64,000 nucleotides of DNA from Mermis nigrescens. Taxonomy: Eukaryota; Nematoda; Enoplea; Mermithida; Mermithidae. The DNA is taken from positions 2,778,410-2,842,409 of the forward strand of contig JAVLUZ010000150.1 in assembly GCA_036768485.1 (NCBI GenBank), in the 5' to 3' direction. This document shows positions 43,341-54,483 of this stretch, piece by piece. Position 1 is the stretch's first letter. Each line of letters starts with the position of its first letter. A program made the translations under genes and the position numbers. The notes below the pieces were generated by a model that was not told the DNA's origin, ran no database searches, and saw nothing but the letters and a program-made list of their open reading frames with translations.

Positions 43341-44220
43341 TCGGGTCGGATGCACAACCGCTGCATACTTCACTACCGCCGCATAGTTCACAACCGTCGC
43401 ATGCGCGTTGTATGCATGCCGACGTGTTCTCAAGGGGTTGACGCCAATATAGCTACTGACCCCCGCAATATGGCAGCGACCCCCTCTAAATTGTTGATTT
43501 TTTGTAAAATTAAAAAAGTGTGCCTGTTTAGCTCATTTTTGACTAAAAAATGTTAAGTTTTTGGCGCGAGGAAGAATCAACGGAATTTTCTGAGGAGTTA
43601 ATCTAATGGAAATTTCTGGGAAATTCCACGGTGTTCATTAAACCCAATCAATGGAGGTATAATCTGCTTCACACAAGTTTGGGCATGAATTTTAGAATTT
43701 TTTTCGAAAGCAAGCTGATGGATTACGATAATTATATGTCAAATCAATGCTTCGGCTTATTGTCGGACTAGTTTTTAAAATTTATGCCTAAACTTGTGTA
43801 AAACATACTATAGTCTAATTTAATGAGTGCAGTACTGTAGATAGGCATATAAATCAAAGATGCAGGCTGGTAAAATGACTTAAGGGCTCAGAAATAGAGC
43901 TAATTGAACTCGGTTATCGCTAATAGCTAAAATATTTTGGGTTCGCAAATATGGTCTGTTTCTCAGTCGGCCGTTTATTATTCCGAAAAACGACAAATTT
44001 TGTTCATTTAAAAGAAAACCGTGCAGAAGTTAAATGTTTACATGTATTTCCGCCTGATCTAAGACACAAATCTTCTGTAAAAGCGATAGCGGCGGTTCTC
44101 TACTCTGCAGCGGTGGTGAATCATGGCGGCGGTTGTGCATTCCAATTCGCGTTTCTGTATTATTCGGCGGTTATGAACTTTGTGGCGGTTGTGAATTATG
44201 CAGCGGTTGTGAATCCCAAT
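43340..44220. mobile_element. Foldback-like element, CACAACCGCTGCATA arms
   Basis: The left arm (about 43348-43410) has units TGCACAACCGCTGCATACT and TTCACAACCGTCGCATGCG. The right arm (about 44085-44215) has inverse units GCAGCGGTGGTGAATCATGG, GGCGGTTGTGCATTCC and GCAGCGGTTGTGAAT. The unit is related to that of the 38575-39435 element (both contain CACAACCGC). The loop holds a T-group MITE. Confidence 0.65.
43655..43812. mobile_element. T-group MITE
   Basis: It runs from TATAATCTGCTTCACACAAGTTTGGGCATG to CCTAAACTTGTGTAAAACATACTATA. The core AGCTGATGGATTACGATAATTATATGTC..CGGCTTATTGTCGGA is typical of the group. Confidence 0.8.
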
Positions 44221-44228
44221 CAACATGA

Positions 44229-44578
44229 TCTGGGGGTTTCAACCTCAGAAAATTTTTCACCTCTCAGAATTCAAGATTTCCCATAATTTTTCAAATAATT
44301 CGTTAATAAAGGTGAAGTTGTTTATGCCTTCAGCCATCTATTTGCTCGTGCAATTTCAGCGCTTCGCGCCATATACTCATTTTTTGTATATGTATTAACC
44401 AATTTATTCGAATTTTACATTTGTTTCGAAATTTCTTTAACGTATTTATGCTCTGGAATGATAGTGCATCATCAAAAACACCAAAAACGAGATTTTTGAA
44501 GCGAAGCCATCATTTTGTGAGCCCAGAAAGGACACTTAGGATTTCACCCTACCCTAGAATTCCCATGCTGTGCATGTC
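44229..44578 (+). mobile_element. C3-family hAT-like MITE, left end uncertain
   Basis: It matches 54484-54815: GGGGGTTTCAACCTCAGAAAATTTTTCACC, AGCGCTTCGCGCC, TTTATGCTCTGGAATGATAGTGCATC and the end GAATTCCCATGC, then GTGCATGTCTG. The 8-bp duplication could not be confirmed because the left end abuts the foldback arm. Confidence 0.65.
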
Positions 44579-45235
44579 TGGTTAGCATTATTTGATTTTT
44601 TTAGCGCAATGGGTTTAACAAGTTTAGTTTTCCAAAAAGTTTTAGCTGAGGAAATTTAGCCTTCTTCATACATACTAGCTGGCGCTTTTCATTCATTTTT
44701 TTTGATTTTAGTATATCTAATATATTCTTTTCATGAAGAAATATGCTGCATAATCGCTTTAGTGACTGCAAGGATTTAGAAAAGAGAAATGTCAGATTCT
44801 TATAAAAAAATCTCGTCGAATGTTCGAAATCGCATCCCACTTCCTTGTGACTGTGTTTTTCGGCGATGTTTAAAATGCTAGTCTATCGTATTTAGCGGTC
44901 GATTTATGACAAGCTGAGTGCGCGAATTCCATCCGCATGTTGCATGATGTGCTGGAAGACAAGAATAATTCATGCCGTAAGAAATTTTATTCAAAAACCC
45001 TTCCTTCCTATGTAGCTACAGTGATCTCTAAATGACCTACAGTAAGTAGGGAAAGTAGACTTACTGTAGCCTCGGGAAAATTTGCTGAAAAAGCTCTCGG
45101 ATAAATGAAACAGACTATTGGTATTCAAAAAAAGTAATTTTTACTGAAATAGGTTTAACAAGTCCACCACGGAAACTGCAATCGATTATTAACATGCTTA
45201 GAAAGACTTTTTATCCATTAAAAAGTTCTTTAAAA
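44579..45235. other. No gene recognised
   Basis: Unassigned sequence. A 79-codon minus frame at 44601-44840 has no recognisable domain. Confidence 0.35.
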
Positions 45236-45404
45236 TTATTGATAAAAATTATCAATCCAAAATCCATCATTCGTATTCGCAGTCGGCAATGTGTCAGAAT
45301 CCGGATCATCGATTTCGCTTTCACTGTCTTCAGCCAAGTCACTCGTAAATCGGGCAGTAATTTTGTAATTTTCTACATCCTGAACAAGCAAAATGCAAAT
45401 GGTT
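45236..45404 (-). CDS. Possible acidic C-terminal exon
   Basis: After a T-rich stretch and TTGTTCAG, a minus-strand frame reads DVENYKITARFTSDLAEDSE, then SEIDDPDSDTLPTANTNDGF and WIDNFYQ before TAA. The clustered Asp/Glu/Ser followed by an aromatic end looks like a protein tail, but no family is recognised. A second coding-like frame lies just upstream (45566-45420, after TTACAG: DGNSAYVRFIMFSLVRLDFY), ending in its own stop, so the two are not obviously one gene. Confidence 0.3.
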
Positions 45405-45609
45405 AAATTGATTATAATCCTAGTCATTCAGACAATGCTTATCAACATGTTTTGAATTATCGAAGTTAGCATTCGCAAACTTTGAATAATTGATATTTTT
45501 GACTTGCTCCATTCGACAATAAAAATCAAGGCGAACAAGAGAGAACATAATGAAGCGCACATATGCTGAATTTCCATCCTGTAATTTCTTGAAAAAATAC
45601 ATAACTTTG

Positions 45610-47230
45610 AATACAATTTATATTATTCCGTCTTGTCTTTCAGATTACACCTTCACTTTAAAGATTCCTATTCAATGTTCAAATATTGTCATGCTTATTA
45701 TATATTGAATAATAATCTACGAAGTTGATGATGAATGATTGATGAGGTGTGGAGAAAGCGATTTCTACTCTTTTTATTTGTAAACGTATTTTTTTGCGTT
45801 AGAACAATCTTACGCGAGAAAGATTTCAGACTTTCCTGGCATACAATTATTTTCATTGCGGCAGCTGCTCACGAAACCTAAAAAATCATCGAATCACGAG
45901 ACTTAAAAATATATTTATGATTGATAAACGCGTAGGGTGCTACATTCGTTAACTAATACCTCATTGAAGCGGTTATTTCACTTAAAAAAATGAAGCGCTT
46001 GTGTGAGTGTGTGCATGTGTCATAAGAGCAGAAGTTTGCTTCTCAGACTCTAATTAGCATAACATTCAGACATCAGATTTAAGCGCTAAGTAACATAATT
46101 CTCTTAAATTTTATATATGGTCCATTTGAAATTTTTAATCACTGCGAGCGAAATGTATTTCAACCAAAAAAGTGTGCAATTACGTATTTAAATTTTAATG
46201 GAAATACTGATAAAGAATGTGATGATTTTTTTAATACTAATATTGCCATCTTTACATGATAATTTAATCAACAAGGATTAACAATCAGGAGATTCCATGG
46301 GAGTAGTATAGTAGGGTTTGGAGGGTTTAGACACCCAGAATCCAAAATATCCTCCACAGATTACGGTTAACCCACCAGAATCAAATTTTTGGTACTGCCT
46401 ATGTAAGCATGATTAAAACTAGACAATCTATTCAGTCGGTGAAAAGCAAATTATGCTCTATTTCCTCTTATCTTGTTTGTTCCATTTAATTTTGTGTTTC
46501 CGACCTAATCGAGTGTCTCATCTCTTCAATATCCCTATTTCCCCGGTTCTTCCATTTCATCATCAGCTTTGTCCTTCTGGGAGTCCGGCTAGATCCCTAA
46601 CCCCATCGTATTCAGGACATACATGTGATTAGACAATATGCACATTTGTGTAAGCTATGAAAAACTGACTTTTCTGTTTCAATCCAGAGTTAACATAGGT
46701 ACGCATTTTATTTTTAAAAAATTCTGTCACGGTAACGCTCAATTAAAGGTACATATGTATGGATTTAGTAGTCACGTGTTTTTTATAGCAAATCTTCATC
46801 TTAAAATGAATCGGTCGTCAAAGTAGTGGATGGGACTATACAGCCTAATTCTAGGGGGGTAAAAACAGGCAAAAATTCCTAAAACAAGCCAAACATTCAA
46901 TTCTATGGGTCGTCGATGTTTTCGAGGTGCTTTCCTGATTATGCAGTGCGGTGTTAACCCCAACTCCTCTTTCCACGCCCATGTTTAAGTGGGACTCACG
47001 AAAATGTGGATGGGACAATGAAGGACTTTTCAAGGCAAATATTAATGCCTATCTTTGAAAAAGTAAAATTTTTGACAAGATTGGAAGCTCTAGGGAATGG
47101 GACACGATAAATAAAATGGGTGCGGTTTTCTGCCTTGGACAAATTTTAATATTTTATAATTTGTAATATGTACACAAGGATCGCGAAAAGATGCGAAGCA
47201 CGTGGAAATAATAAAATTCCATAACAGTTA
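45610..47230. other. No gene recognised
   Basis: At 46290-46400 a stretch with CACCCAGAATCCAAAATATCC and CCACCAGAATCAAATTTTTGG may be a worn family A copy. The rest is unassigned. Confidence 0.35.
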
Positions 47231-47241
47231 AAGTAGTTGTT

Positions 47242-47247
47242 TTTATT
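47242..47247 (-). terminator. Candidate poly(A) signal AATAAA
   Basis: AATAAA on the minus strand, about 155 bases past the stop codon of the 47402-47614 frame. It supports an unspliced transcript ending here. Confidence 0.35.
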
Positions 47248-47401
47248 GTATATTTAAGTACTACTTATTTTGAAAATTGGGTTTCGGAAGGAATGAATAA
47301 TTTTATCTTACTTGTTTTTTCGCTCATGCTTGAAAAGGACACAACTTTCAGCCTGTTACTCTTTGATATTATTAAACGAAAGTATGCTATAGTTTTTGCT
47401 T

Positions 47402-47614
47402 CTAAGTAAATGGGTCATTTCTGGAAACAGTGTCTAATATACTTTGCTCTAACAAAGCGATAAAACTGAAGGGTTTAAAGTCTAAAATACACGCTGATCG
47501 AACCTTTGTTGATTCTTCCCGTCGCCTTCGCGATTGTCCTCGGACGCTTTCTAGTAACCCGAAAATAAGTAGAACGCAAGCGAGAAATAAAAATGCAGCG
47601 ACGGATCGACCCAT
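47402..47614 (-). CDS. Small secreted protein with signal peptide
   Basis: A 70-residue frame starts MGRSVAAFLFLACVLLIFGL, continuing LESVRG: a strong signal peptide with a probable cut after VRG. The next residues, QSRRRREESTK, contain a tetrabasic site of the kind cleaved by furin-like convertases. The rest (SACILDFKPFSFIALLEQSI, DTVSRNDPFT) has a single cysteine and no known motif. A TATA-like TATATATA lies about 90 bases upstream of the ATG and AATAAA about 155 bases after the stop, so it could be a complete intronless gene. Alternatively it is a first exon with a weak donor after ESTK (AAG|GTTCGA). The product could be a prohormone-like or effector peptide; that is speculation. Confidence 0.42.
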   Translation of the reverse strand: MGRSVAAFLFLACVLLIFGLLESVRGQSRRRREESTKVRSACILDFKPFSFIALLEQSILDTVSRNDPFT

Positions 47615-47702
47615 GATTTAGTTGTGATTAAGAATCGTCTGAAAATCATAAACAATAGGTTTGTTTCAAGGAAGTACCAAGCATACTAGTTATATTTATG
47701 TG

Positions 47703-47711
47703 CTATATATA
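47703..47711 (-). promoter_or_regulatory. TATA-like element upstream of the secreted ORF
   Basis: On the minus strand CTTATATATAGCAC sits about 90 bases before the ATG at 47614. The spacing fits a short 5' UTR. Confidence 0.35.
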
Positions 47712-47719
47712 AGAATATC

Positions 47720-48290
47720 CTATCAATGTATACTCTACTTAGCTAGAGATGGAAGAAATCTGAAATAAACAAGCAATAGCTTGCGTCAGAGAAAAATGAA
47801 ATAAGAATTGTACAAGTCAGCTGTCCTTTCGGAAATGCTCCGGTGCCAGTGTCTATCTTTTATTACCTACTCATTCTCTATAACTCACTGCAATCTACTT
47901 AATCATATACAGAATAGGTTGGTAGGAGATAGGTGCATTCCTACATACCTATGTTATGTTATTCTATGAGTATTCATTACTTTAGCTTCAATTTTTTTAA
48001 AGCATGACGCACATACATTTGAAATCTGAATCGGCATTATTTTTTACCCTTAGCTTTAAACCTAACAAAAAACTTCTAAAACGGACGCAAATATGATACA
48101 CAATAGGCAAATCAATCAGATTAATCATTCTTTAAATTAGAATAATGTGTCAAAAAAATTTAAGGTATTACTTACTTATTCTTTGTAAACTTGTACTATA
48201 TACAGGTATAAAGAGGGTAAATATGAAAAAGGATTGGATCGAGCTAACACGATGCGCACGGAGGAGCTCTCACACAAGTGAATGTATGCT
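47720..48290. other. No gene recognised
   Basis: Unassigned AT-rich sequence. Confidence 0.35.
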
Positions 48291-48292
48291 AT

Positions 48293-48567
48293 GCAGGGAG
48301 CACACCTGGGCGTGGGGGGGCTGGGGGGTATGCACCCCCCAGAAACCAAAATACCCCCCAGAAATCAAAATACCCCCCAGAATTCAATTTTTGAAAATTT
48401 TTTCGTTTTTTTCGCAATTTTTTGATGCCAACGGATAGTGCTTGATGAGAAACGTCGAAAAATGGTGTTTTTATCGCCATACCACCATTTTTAAGTCCAT
48501 TTTTTCGACCTTCAAAAAAATCTTGCACCCCCCCAGAATTTTCTTGCTGCCCACGTATGGCAGGGAG
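48293..48567 (-). mobile_element. Family A hAT-like MITE
   Basis: The 259-bp copy at 48301-48559 runs from CACACCTGGGCGTGGGG to GCCCACGTATG. The perfect duplication gcagggag is at 48293-48300 and 48560-48567. It is nearly identical to the 15300 copy, so both are young. Confidence 0.96.
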
Positions 48568-49053
48568 GCTGGACCCAGAAAAAGTGTTTTTTCGCGATTT
48601 TTGAAGCCTGAATAGAGTTAGTCAAGTAAGCCAGGATGGGGTGGGAGGTAAAGGGTTTGGGTAGGATATCTCTGGCTGAGACTGAGAGCAGAAATATGGA
48701 GGAAAGCTTCTCAAGGAAAGAGGAAAAATTAAAGACCAAAAATGAATGAAAATGAATACTTTTCTGCAAAAGTGCTTCATTTTGCCATTTTAGCTCAAAA
48801 AGCTGACAGGTTCACTCACCCCTTGGACCGAACCATAAATTGTGCATACAGTGTTTCAGAAAAGGCACACTTTTACAAATTTTTGCAACATGCAACTCTT
48901 CTGTAACTTTTCAATTAGTGATACTTTGCACGTTATAGCCGAGAGAACGGTGTATAAGTTCGAAGTGACTTCTTGATTTCTTCTTATTAGGCTCATAGTC
49001 CTAGCGATATTCTATTACAACCAGTTAAAATTTGTTCGCACAGCTTAGCTAGG
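48568..49053. other. No gene recognised
   Basis: Unassigned sequence between two family A copies. Confidence 0.35.
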
Positions 49054-49323
49054 CTGGCTACCATAGGTGGGCGTCACCAAAGTTCTGGGGACGGGTGCAT
49101 GATTTTTTCAAAAGTCAAAAAATGGCCTTAAAAATGGTGGTATGGCAAAAAGGATACCATTTTTCAATTTTTCTCATCGAGCACTAGTTCATTTTGCATC
49201 AAAAAATTGCCAAACAAAAAAATCGGAAAATTGAATTCTGGATGGTATTTTGGTTTCTGGGGGTATTTTAATTTCTGGGGATTCATACCTCAAACTCCCC
49301 TCACACCCAGGTATGCTGGCTAC
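49054..49323 (+). mobile_element. Family A hAT-like MITE
   Basis: The 254-bp copy at 49062-49315 runs from CATAGGTGGGCGTCACC to CACACCCAGGTATG. The perfect duplication ctggctac is at 49054-49061 and 49316-49323. Confidence 0.95.
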
Positions 49324-49516
49324 TGATACATACAAAAAATAAACAAAAACTATATTTGCTTGGAGCGGTAATTAAATTTTTGTTCCTTCAGACTGTTTAC
49401 TGCACTACGAGTCTCAGGATTATTTACAAGACAAATTTTACATTCCTTAATGCATTAAAATAATAAGACTGCTTTCGCCAAAAATGATCCACTTCAAATA
49501 GATTTTGCGCGTTTGG

Positions 49517-49657
49517 TCAAGTGATATGATGGCTCCATTGCATGAATGTGGCTATGTCTTGTGCTTCGCCGATTCCAATAATCAGTTTTTTGTCTTTTAA
49601 AGAATACGAATAGGCTATTCCATAAAAAGAGCCGATTACTAATTTAAAAAACGACAT
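49517..49657 (-). other. 46-codon ORF, unrecognised
   Basis: The minus-strand frame MSFFKLVIGSFYGIAYSYSL continues with KDKKLIIGIGEAQD to a TGA. The start has the look of a short membrane helix. It is too short to separate from chance without homology, and no family is recognised. Confidence 0.2.
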
Positions 49658-49756
49658 ATTGTGCATTTTCACGCTAGCATGCCTGCATGTTCTGCAATTA
49701 ACAACATGGTGTACTTGTCATAATTTATTTATCAAGCCTTCGATGGTTAACTAAAG

Positions 49757-49909
49757 TATGTTTCACACAAGTTCGGTCATACATTTTAAAACAATCTCTG
49801 ACAATAAGCTGACAGATTGCGATTATAGCATTGATCTGATACCCTCGGCTTAACGTGGATGAAAATTCTCTAAAATTTATGCACGAAGTTATGTGAAACA
49901 GACTATACA
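49757..49909. mobile_element. T-group MITE
   Basis: It runs from AAGTATGTTTCACACAAGTTCGG to AAGTTATGTGAAACAGACTATA. It is close to the 20925-21093 copy throughout. Confidence 0.8.
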
Positions 49910-50024
49910 TATTAGTTTTATTGAAAGAAATATTTGATAGTGATAAGAAACTAAATCGATTATCAACACTGATCAAAGAATCTCTTTTTCTCAACCAGCG
50001 ATTAATGTTTTGTGATGACATCGC

Positions 50025-50215
50025 CGCAGAATATACTTTGATTTTTAGCGTTTTTTAGTGGACGTCCAATTTTTAGCAGATTCTTACAACTTTCACAGGC
50101 ATAGGCGACTTTTCTCTACTATTATGTCCTTAATGATGCTTTGTTCCAAGTATGTATATTCGCCCTTTTTTGTTCCAACAGAGCATTTTTTGCTAATGCT
50201 TCTCTTCTTGAGGTT
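50025..50215. mobile_element. F9 short repeat copy
   Basis: It runs from CGCCGCAGAATATACTTTGATTTTTAGCG to TTTTTGTTCCAACAGAGCATTTTTTGCTAATGC. Confidence 0.62.
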
Positions 50216-50460
50216 CAGTCATCCATCACGAGGAAAACTCTTTGAGTAGGTTACACGGCGGTGATATCTCCAATTAGAGCGAAAAATTATTACATAGCGC
50301 TTGATGCGATTAGCGCTTTTCTCGCCAAACTACTACTAATTTACTCGTAATTGTGCTACATATTTAATTTAGGTACATATGAAGCGCTATTCACTTTCTG
50401 GTGAGCGAATCTGGAGATAAGCTGACCTCTAATTACTTACCTATATCTTATTTTAGATAC

Positions 50461-50696
50461 TATTGTCTATTTCACGAAGCCTTTGGGAATCCATTTCCGG
50501 CAATCTAGCGAGCAGCTACCAGAGTGCTTTCTAAGCAGCTTACTGTAATATACTTCTGCATAGTAAAAATTCATATGCTTATCAATTTCTATGCACAGTA
50601 TCGTGTTTGGTGCTTCGCTTTAATCTGATTTTGTAATCGATTTATATCGACTAAAGAATTTTGATCCATGCACAAGGTTTCGTGAAACAGACTATA
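50461..50696. mobile_element. T2 MITE (TAGTCTGTTTCACGA ends)
   Basis: It runs from TATTGTCTATTTCACGAAGCC to GATCCATGCACAAGG and TTTCGTGAAACAGACTATA. It is inverse-oriented relative to the 13131-13370 copy, with TA at the right edge. Confidence 0.75.
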
Positions 50697-52206
50697 GGTA
50701 TTCACTGAATATCGTGCATCAATTCAACCCTCACGGTAGATCAGTCCGTAAATGGATATGATACCATGCCAAAATAATGACAAAACTCCAAGAACGTGGA
50801 AAACAATCTTGTTCTGAACATCGGCATTATCGTTTTAAAAGACAACCGTACCTCATTTAAACAGATTAAACGTTTTCAGAATAAACTTTATGCAGCTACT
50901 AGATGTATAGAAAATTTACACTCAGATTCGCAGTCCTGACGTTACGGATAACATTTTGAAAAACTTAAGCTGTTCAATGCTCTGTAAGTAAGATTAATTT
51001 TCAGTATAAATTGTACACAAGTACTGGGTGTAAAGACTGTATACAGTCAGATTCCTAATTCTAACATACGGAGAACATTTTGACAAAAATTCACATTTTG
51101 CAACGCTCTAGAAGTAAAAAGAATTTTCGATTGTGTAAACTTTTTACAGATCTACATAAGTAACAAACGTGCATATATGTAAGATGCACCTAAAGAAATA
51201 ACCATTTATTCTTTGTGTTCTGTACTTATATAGTAATAAATGTAGCACATGAAATACAAGTATATCCGGTTTCTAATGCCGGTCATAGTACTTAATATAG
51301 TTTACCATTATATAGTGTTTATCATTAAATCTCATCTATTAAATCATTAATGAAACTGCTTGCCTGCCCGTTACACATACATAGATTTGTAATCCTTACG
51401 TTACGGAGAACATTTTGAAAAAATTAAGCTTCTGCAATGCTCTGTAAGTAAGATTAATTTTCAGTATAAATTGTATACAAGTACTGGGTGTGAAGACTGT
51501 ATACAGTCAGATTCCTAATTCTAACATACGGAGAACATTTTGAGAAAAATTCACATTTTGCAACGCTCTAGAAGTAAAAAGAATTTTCAATTGTGTAAAC
51601 TTTACAGATCAACGTACATAGATTTGTAATCCTGACGTTACGGAGAAGATTCAGTAAAAATAATGTTTGGCAGCGCTTTGGAAGTAAATAATTTTTAATT
51701 GTTAGCTATATGTACACCCACCATAACTCAATATTCGGTGTAATTAAACGCATCTACGCGCGTTTATGATCCTCGATGCTTAGTACATCTTTATTATAAA
51801 GGATCATGTCCCAACTCATATCAGGAGAATCTGCCAAAAACGTCGTTATACCCCAAAGTTGGAATTTTACACCTTCAAAACTAACTCCGTATTGAGTGTA
51901 AAGAAACACGACCAATTCTGACGTGTAACCTTTAACATGTACCTTATTTTTAGACGCACCATTTGATTCATAACCAGAGTAGTTGACAGACAAAAAGCGA
52001 TCAAAACATTGTTCTTTTACCCAAAAGTTTAAAGTTTACACCACTATAACTAACTCTGTATTGACTTTAAAGAAACGCCACCAAACGCGATGTGTATCCC
52101 CTGAGATGTATACTTTATTTTGGTATTACTTTGCACGTCATGATTTCTAAGCGGAGCGGTTGTCAAACTAAGATAGAAAAGTGTATTTTCGTCCACCTTT
52201 AAACCG

Positions 52207-52467
52207 ATATAGTCTATTCCATTCCAAACGGCCCATTTTCGCTAAATTCTCATTACTGCATTAGTTTTTCTCTGCACAAACCGCTACTTCCATTATACTA
52301 TCGTAACGGCTGGCTGCTTTAAACTCTTCCTTTCGATGTTTAATGTGCTTACATATGTAGCTTAACATGTGGCACATCTAGCAAATTGCCGTTAACAATC
52401 TGTTAAATATTCTACTGCAGTAATAAGCCGTAGAATAAAAATGGTCCGTTCGGAATGGAATAGACTG
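52207..52467. mobile_element. T-group element with CGGCCCATTTTCGC ends
   Basis: It runs from TATAGTCTATTCCATTCCAA, ACGGCCCATTTTCGC to AAAATGGTCCGTTCGGAATG, GAATAGACTGT. The inverted ends exceed 25 bp with few mismatches. The same family as 16273-16510. Confidence 0.8.
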
Positions 52468-52682
52468 TCTGTTTCATTTAACTGTGCGGTTTTCTATTTG
52501 AATTTTCCTACAGGATTAGGGCTAAAAAAGTGATTAAAAATTTTGATGCAATAATGTGGCTTAAAAATGGCATACATCTCCATATGACTCGATATACTGT
52601 AGAATATCATATTTACCATATTAGTTAAAACATTGTAGTCACTTTAAATTTTTTTAAAAGCCTCTAAATGAAACGGACCGTA
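52468..52682. mobile_element. T3 MITE directly abutting the previous element
   Basis: It runs from CTGTCTGTTTCATTTAACTG to CTCTAAATGAAACGGACCGT, with the interior as in 40536-41611 minus its nested hAT. Confidence 0.75.
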
Positions 52683-53130
52683 AGTGCGTAACGCAGTCAA
52701 ATCCGACGTGCAGCCCTTGAAACGTATAAGGTACATTTGTTCCGGATGCTTAATCGGAGAAATTGACAGCCAAGTTTTTCAGCACTAGATCTTCTCTTTA
52801 CACTTCCCTTCCGGAATTGACTATTTTTCAAAAAATTAAAAGTGCCATTGAGCTCAATCACTTGTCTACATAGTTGAAAAACCAGACTAAACTGATTGAG
52901 TTAGAAAAGATATGTGACCGAGCAAAATCTTAAATAACTGTGATAACCATGCGATAATCTGGTGGAGTGTAAACGAAAAACACCTACAGCGAATTTTTGA
53001 CCTATCGTATGAGAAAAAACCGCACCTTCCAGACGTGTCCCGTTAAAGACGTATTAGGTCGAAATATCTTGAGGTAGGTACCCAAGCATATTGTAGGTAC
53101 GAGCTACTTATGATGAACGAAGCCAGATAT

Positions 53131-53321
53131 TATACTGTTTCATTCAACTTTGCGATTTTCTTTTGAATTTAAACTGCACAAACCAGGCTACAAGAGTGGT
53201 GCGGCTTTAAAATGGCAAAAGTCTTGCTATAAATCGATAAACTATAGAATATCACAATCACAGCATTAGTTTGAAACGCTATTGTAGGCACAAAAATCTC
53301 AGTTTAATGAAACGGCGATGT
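53131..53321. mobile_element. T3 MITE
   Basis: It runs from TATACTGTTTCATTCAACTTTGCGATTTTC to CAGTTTAATGAAACGGCG. The interior GATAAACTATAGAATATCAC and GTTTGAAACGCTATTGTAGG matches the other T3 copies. Confidence 0.72.
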
Positions 53322-53796
53322 CAAGAAAGTCTCCTTTCAGTCAAGGATTCGACCGAAACCCTGCCGTGAAGGGCTACATGTAAGAGGAGGTTGATTTAGT
53401 TGCATTTTTGGCCGTTTTTGACCAAAAAATGACGGTCAACAACTCTCCCTGGTTATGTGAGCTAGCGTTGTGCTTTGATCGTCTCAAAATACAAAAATAA
53501 ACCCATTTACTATAAATCACGGAAAGCTTAAACAGGCAAAACAAAACACTGAACAACAATAACACGCTAAATGTACGTATGTATGTATAAAAATGACGCG
53601 AGGAGGAGCTTAACTTTTAGAAGTAACCTCGAATTAAACGAAAAACAGAAACGGGGAGAATCAAATTTTTCTTTTAGAATGCATTTACCACGCCAACAAA
53701 GCGAGTAGCGCTATAATCGTGCGCATTGCGAAAAAATTTAATCGTCAAGCGAAGTAAATATTAATATTTATGTTGCGGTCGCAATATTTATAATTT
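53322..53796 (-). other. 3' flank of RAD23
   Basis: Presumably the 3' UTR and downstream sequence of RAD23. No clear AATAAA was identified. A 63-codon minus frame at 53374-53565 with a hydrophobic start is not supported further. Confidence 0.4.
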
Positions 53797-53913
53797 TTAA
53801 TCTTCATCTTCGTCCATTTGCTGCAACAGAAAATTGGCGGCTAAATTTTCATTTTTATCGCATGCGAAATACGCCTGAACAACCATGGCTTCCGAGAAAC
53901 CAAGCTGTTTGAG
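53797..53913 (-). CDS. RAD23: RAD23 terminal exon, UBA2 domain
   Basis: After the acceptor TTTTGTTTTAG the frame gives [38 protein letters not shown] and a stop: 38 codons, phase 0. This is the C-terminal ubiquitin-associated domain of RAD23/HR23, with the GF loop, the VxQAYFACxKNExLAANFLL helices 2 and 3, and a short acidic tail. In the known protein UBA2 binds ubiquitin chains and protects RAD23 itself from the proteasome. The exon joins perfectly to the previous one (..ERDAIDR|LKQLGF..). The nest of transposons in the upstream intron begins only 33 bases before this exon. Confidence 0.95.
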   Translation of the reverse strand, partial: LKQLGFSEAMVVQAYFACDKNENLAANFLLQQMDEDED

Positions 53914-53938
53914 CTAAAACAAAACAATAAATATGTAT

Positions 53939-54483
53939 GTAATTACCATAGATGCACAACGTGGCCGATCTGGGAAGGTCAGCTGCTTAGGGGGTCGAAA
54001 ATTGAGCTTTTTGGCCCAAAATGACCTTAAAAACTGGTATGAGCGCTGAAATAGCTATAAATCAACATTATTACACATTTTTGGGTCAATTTAAAGCAAT
54101 TTCGAAAAAAATTTTCAATTTTCATCCATTTTTTGCCTTCATTTTGCCTCATTTTCCAAGGAAATTTTACCATTTTTCCATTCAGGGGTCTAGGACCATA
54201 CCTGGGCGTGGGGGTTTGGGAGTATGCAACTCCGGAAACCAAAATACCCCCAGAATAGAATTTTTGAAATTTTGTTCGTTTTTTTCCGCAATTTTTTAAT
54301 GCCAATTCATAGTGCTTGATGAGAAACATTTAAAAAATGATGTTTCTTCGCCAACCACCATTTAAAGGCCATTTTTCTGACCTTTAAAAAAATCTTGAAC
54401 CATCCAGAGCTTTGGTGCCGCCCACATACATGCCTAGGACCTCAAGCCAGCCCGCCACTCGCAGGTGCATGTCTGGTAATGAC
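53939..54483 (+). mobile_element. B2-family hAT-like element with nested family A MITE
   Basis: The element at 53947-54475 runs from CATAGATGCACAACG to GCAGGTGCATGTCTG. Its flanks gtaattac (53939-53946) and gtaatgac (54476-54483) match at 7 of 8 positions. Deleting the nested family A copy leaves about 285 bp. It lies in the last intron of RAD23. Confidence 0.9.
54189..54440 (-). mobile_element. Family A MITE nested in the B2 element
   Basis: The copy at 54197-54432 runs from CATACCTGGGCGTGGGG to GCCCACATACATG. The flanks tctaggac and cctaggac match at 7 of 8 positions. Confidence 0.9.

Larger units (their letters stand above)
50740..53115 (+). repeat. L repeat copy 6, hairpin at 53090-53113
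   Basis: It contains two near-identical blocks (about 50925-51130 and 51390-51610: TACGGAGAACATTTTGAAAA.., CAACGCTCTAGAAGTAAAAAG), then the usual GTGTAAA/TTTACAC-rich text. It ends GGTACCCAAGCATATTGTAG, GTACGAGC and TACTTATG, a worn hairpin. Two T-group elements (52207-52682) are inserted. Confidence 0.72.
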
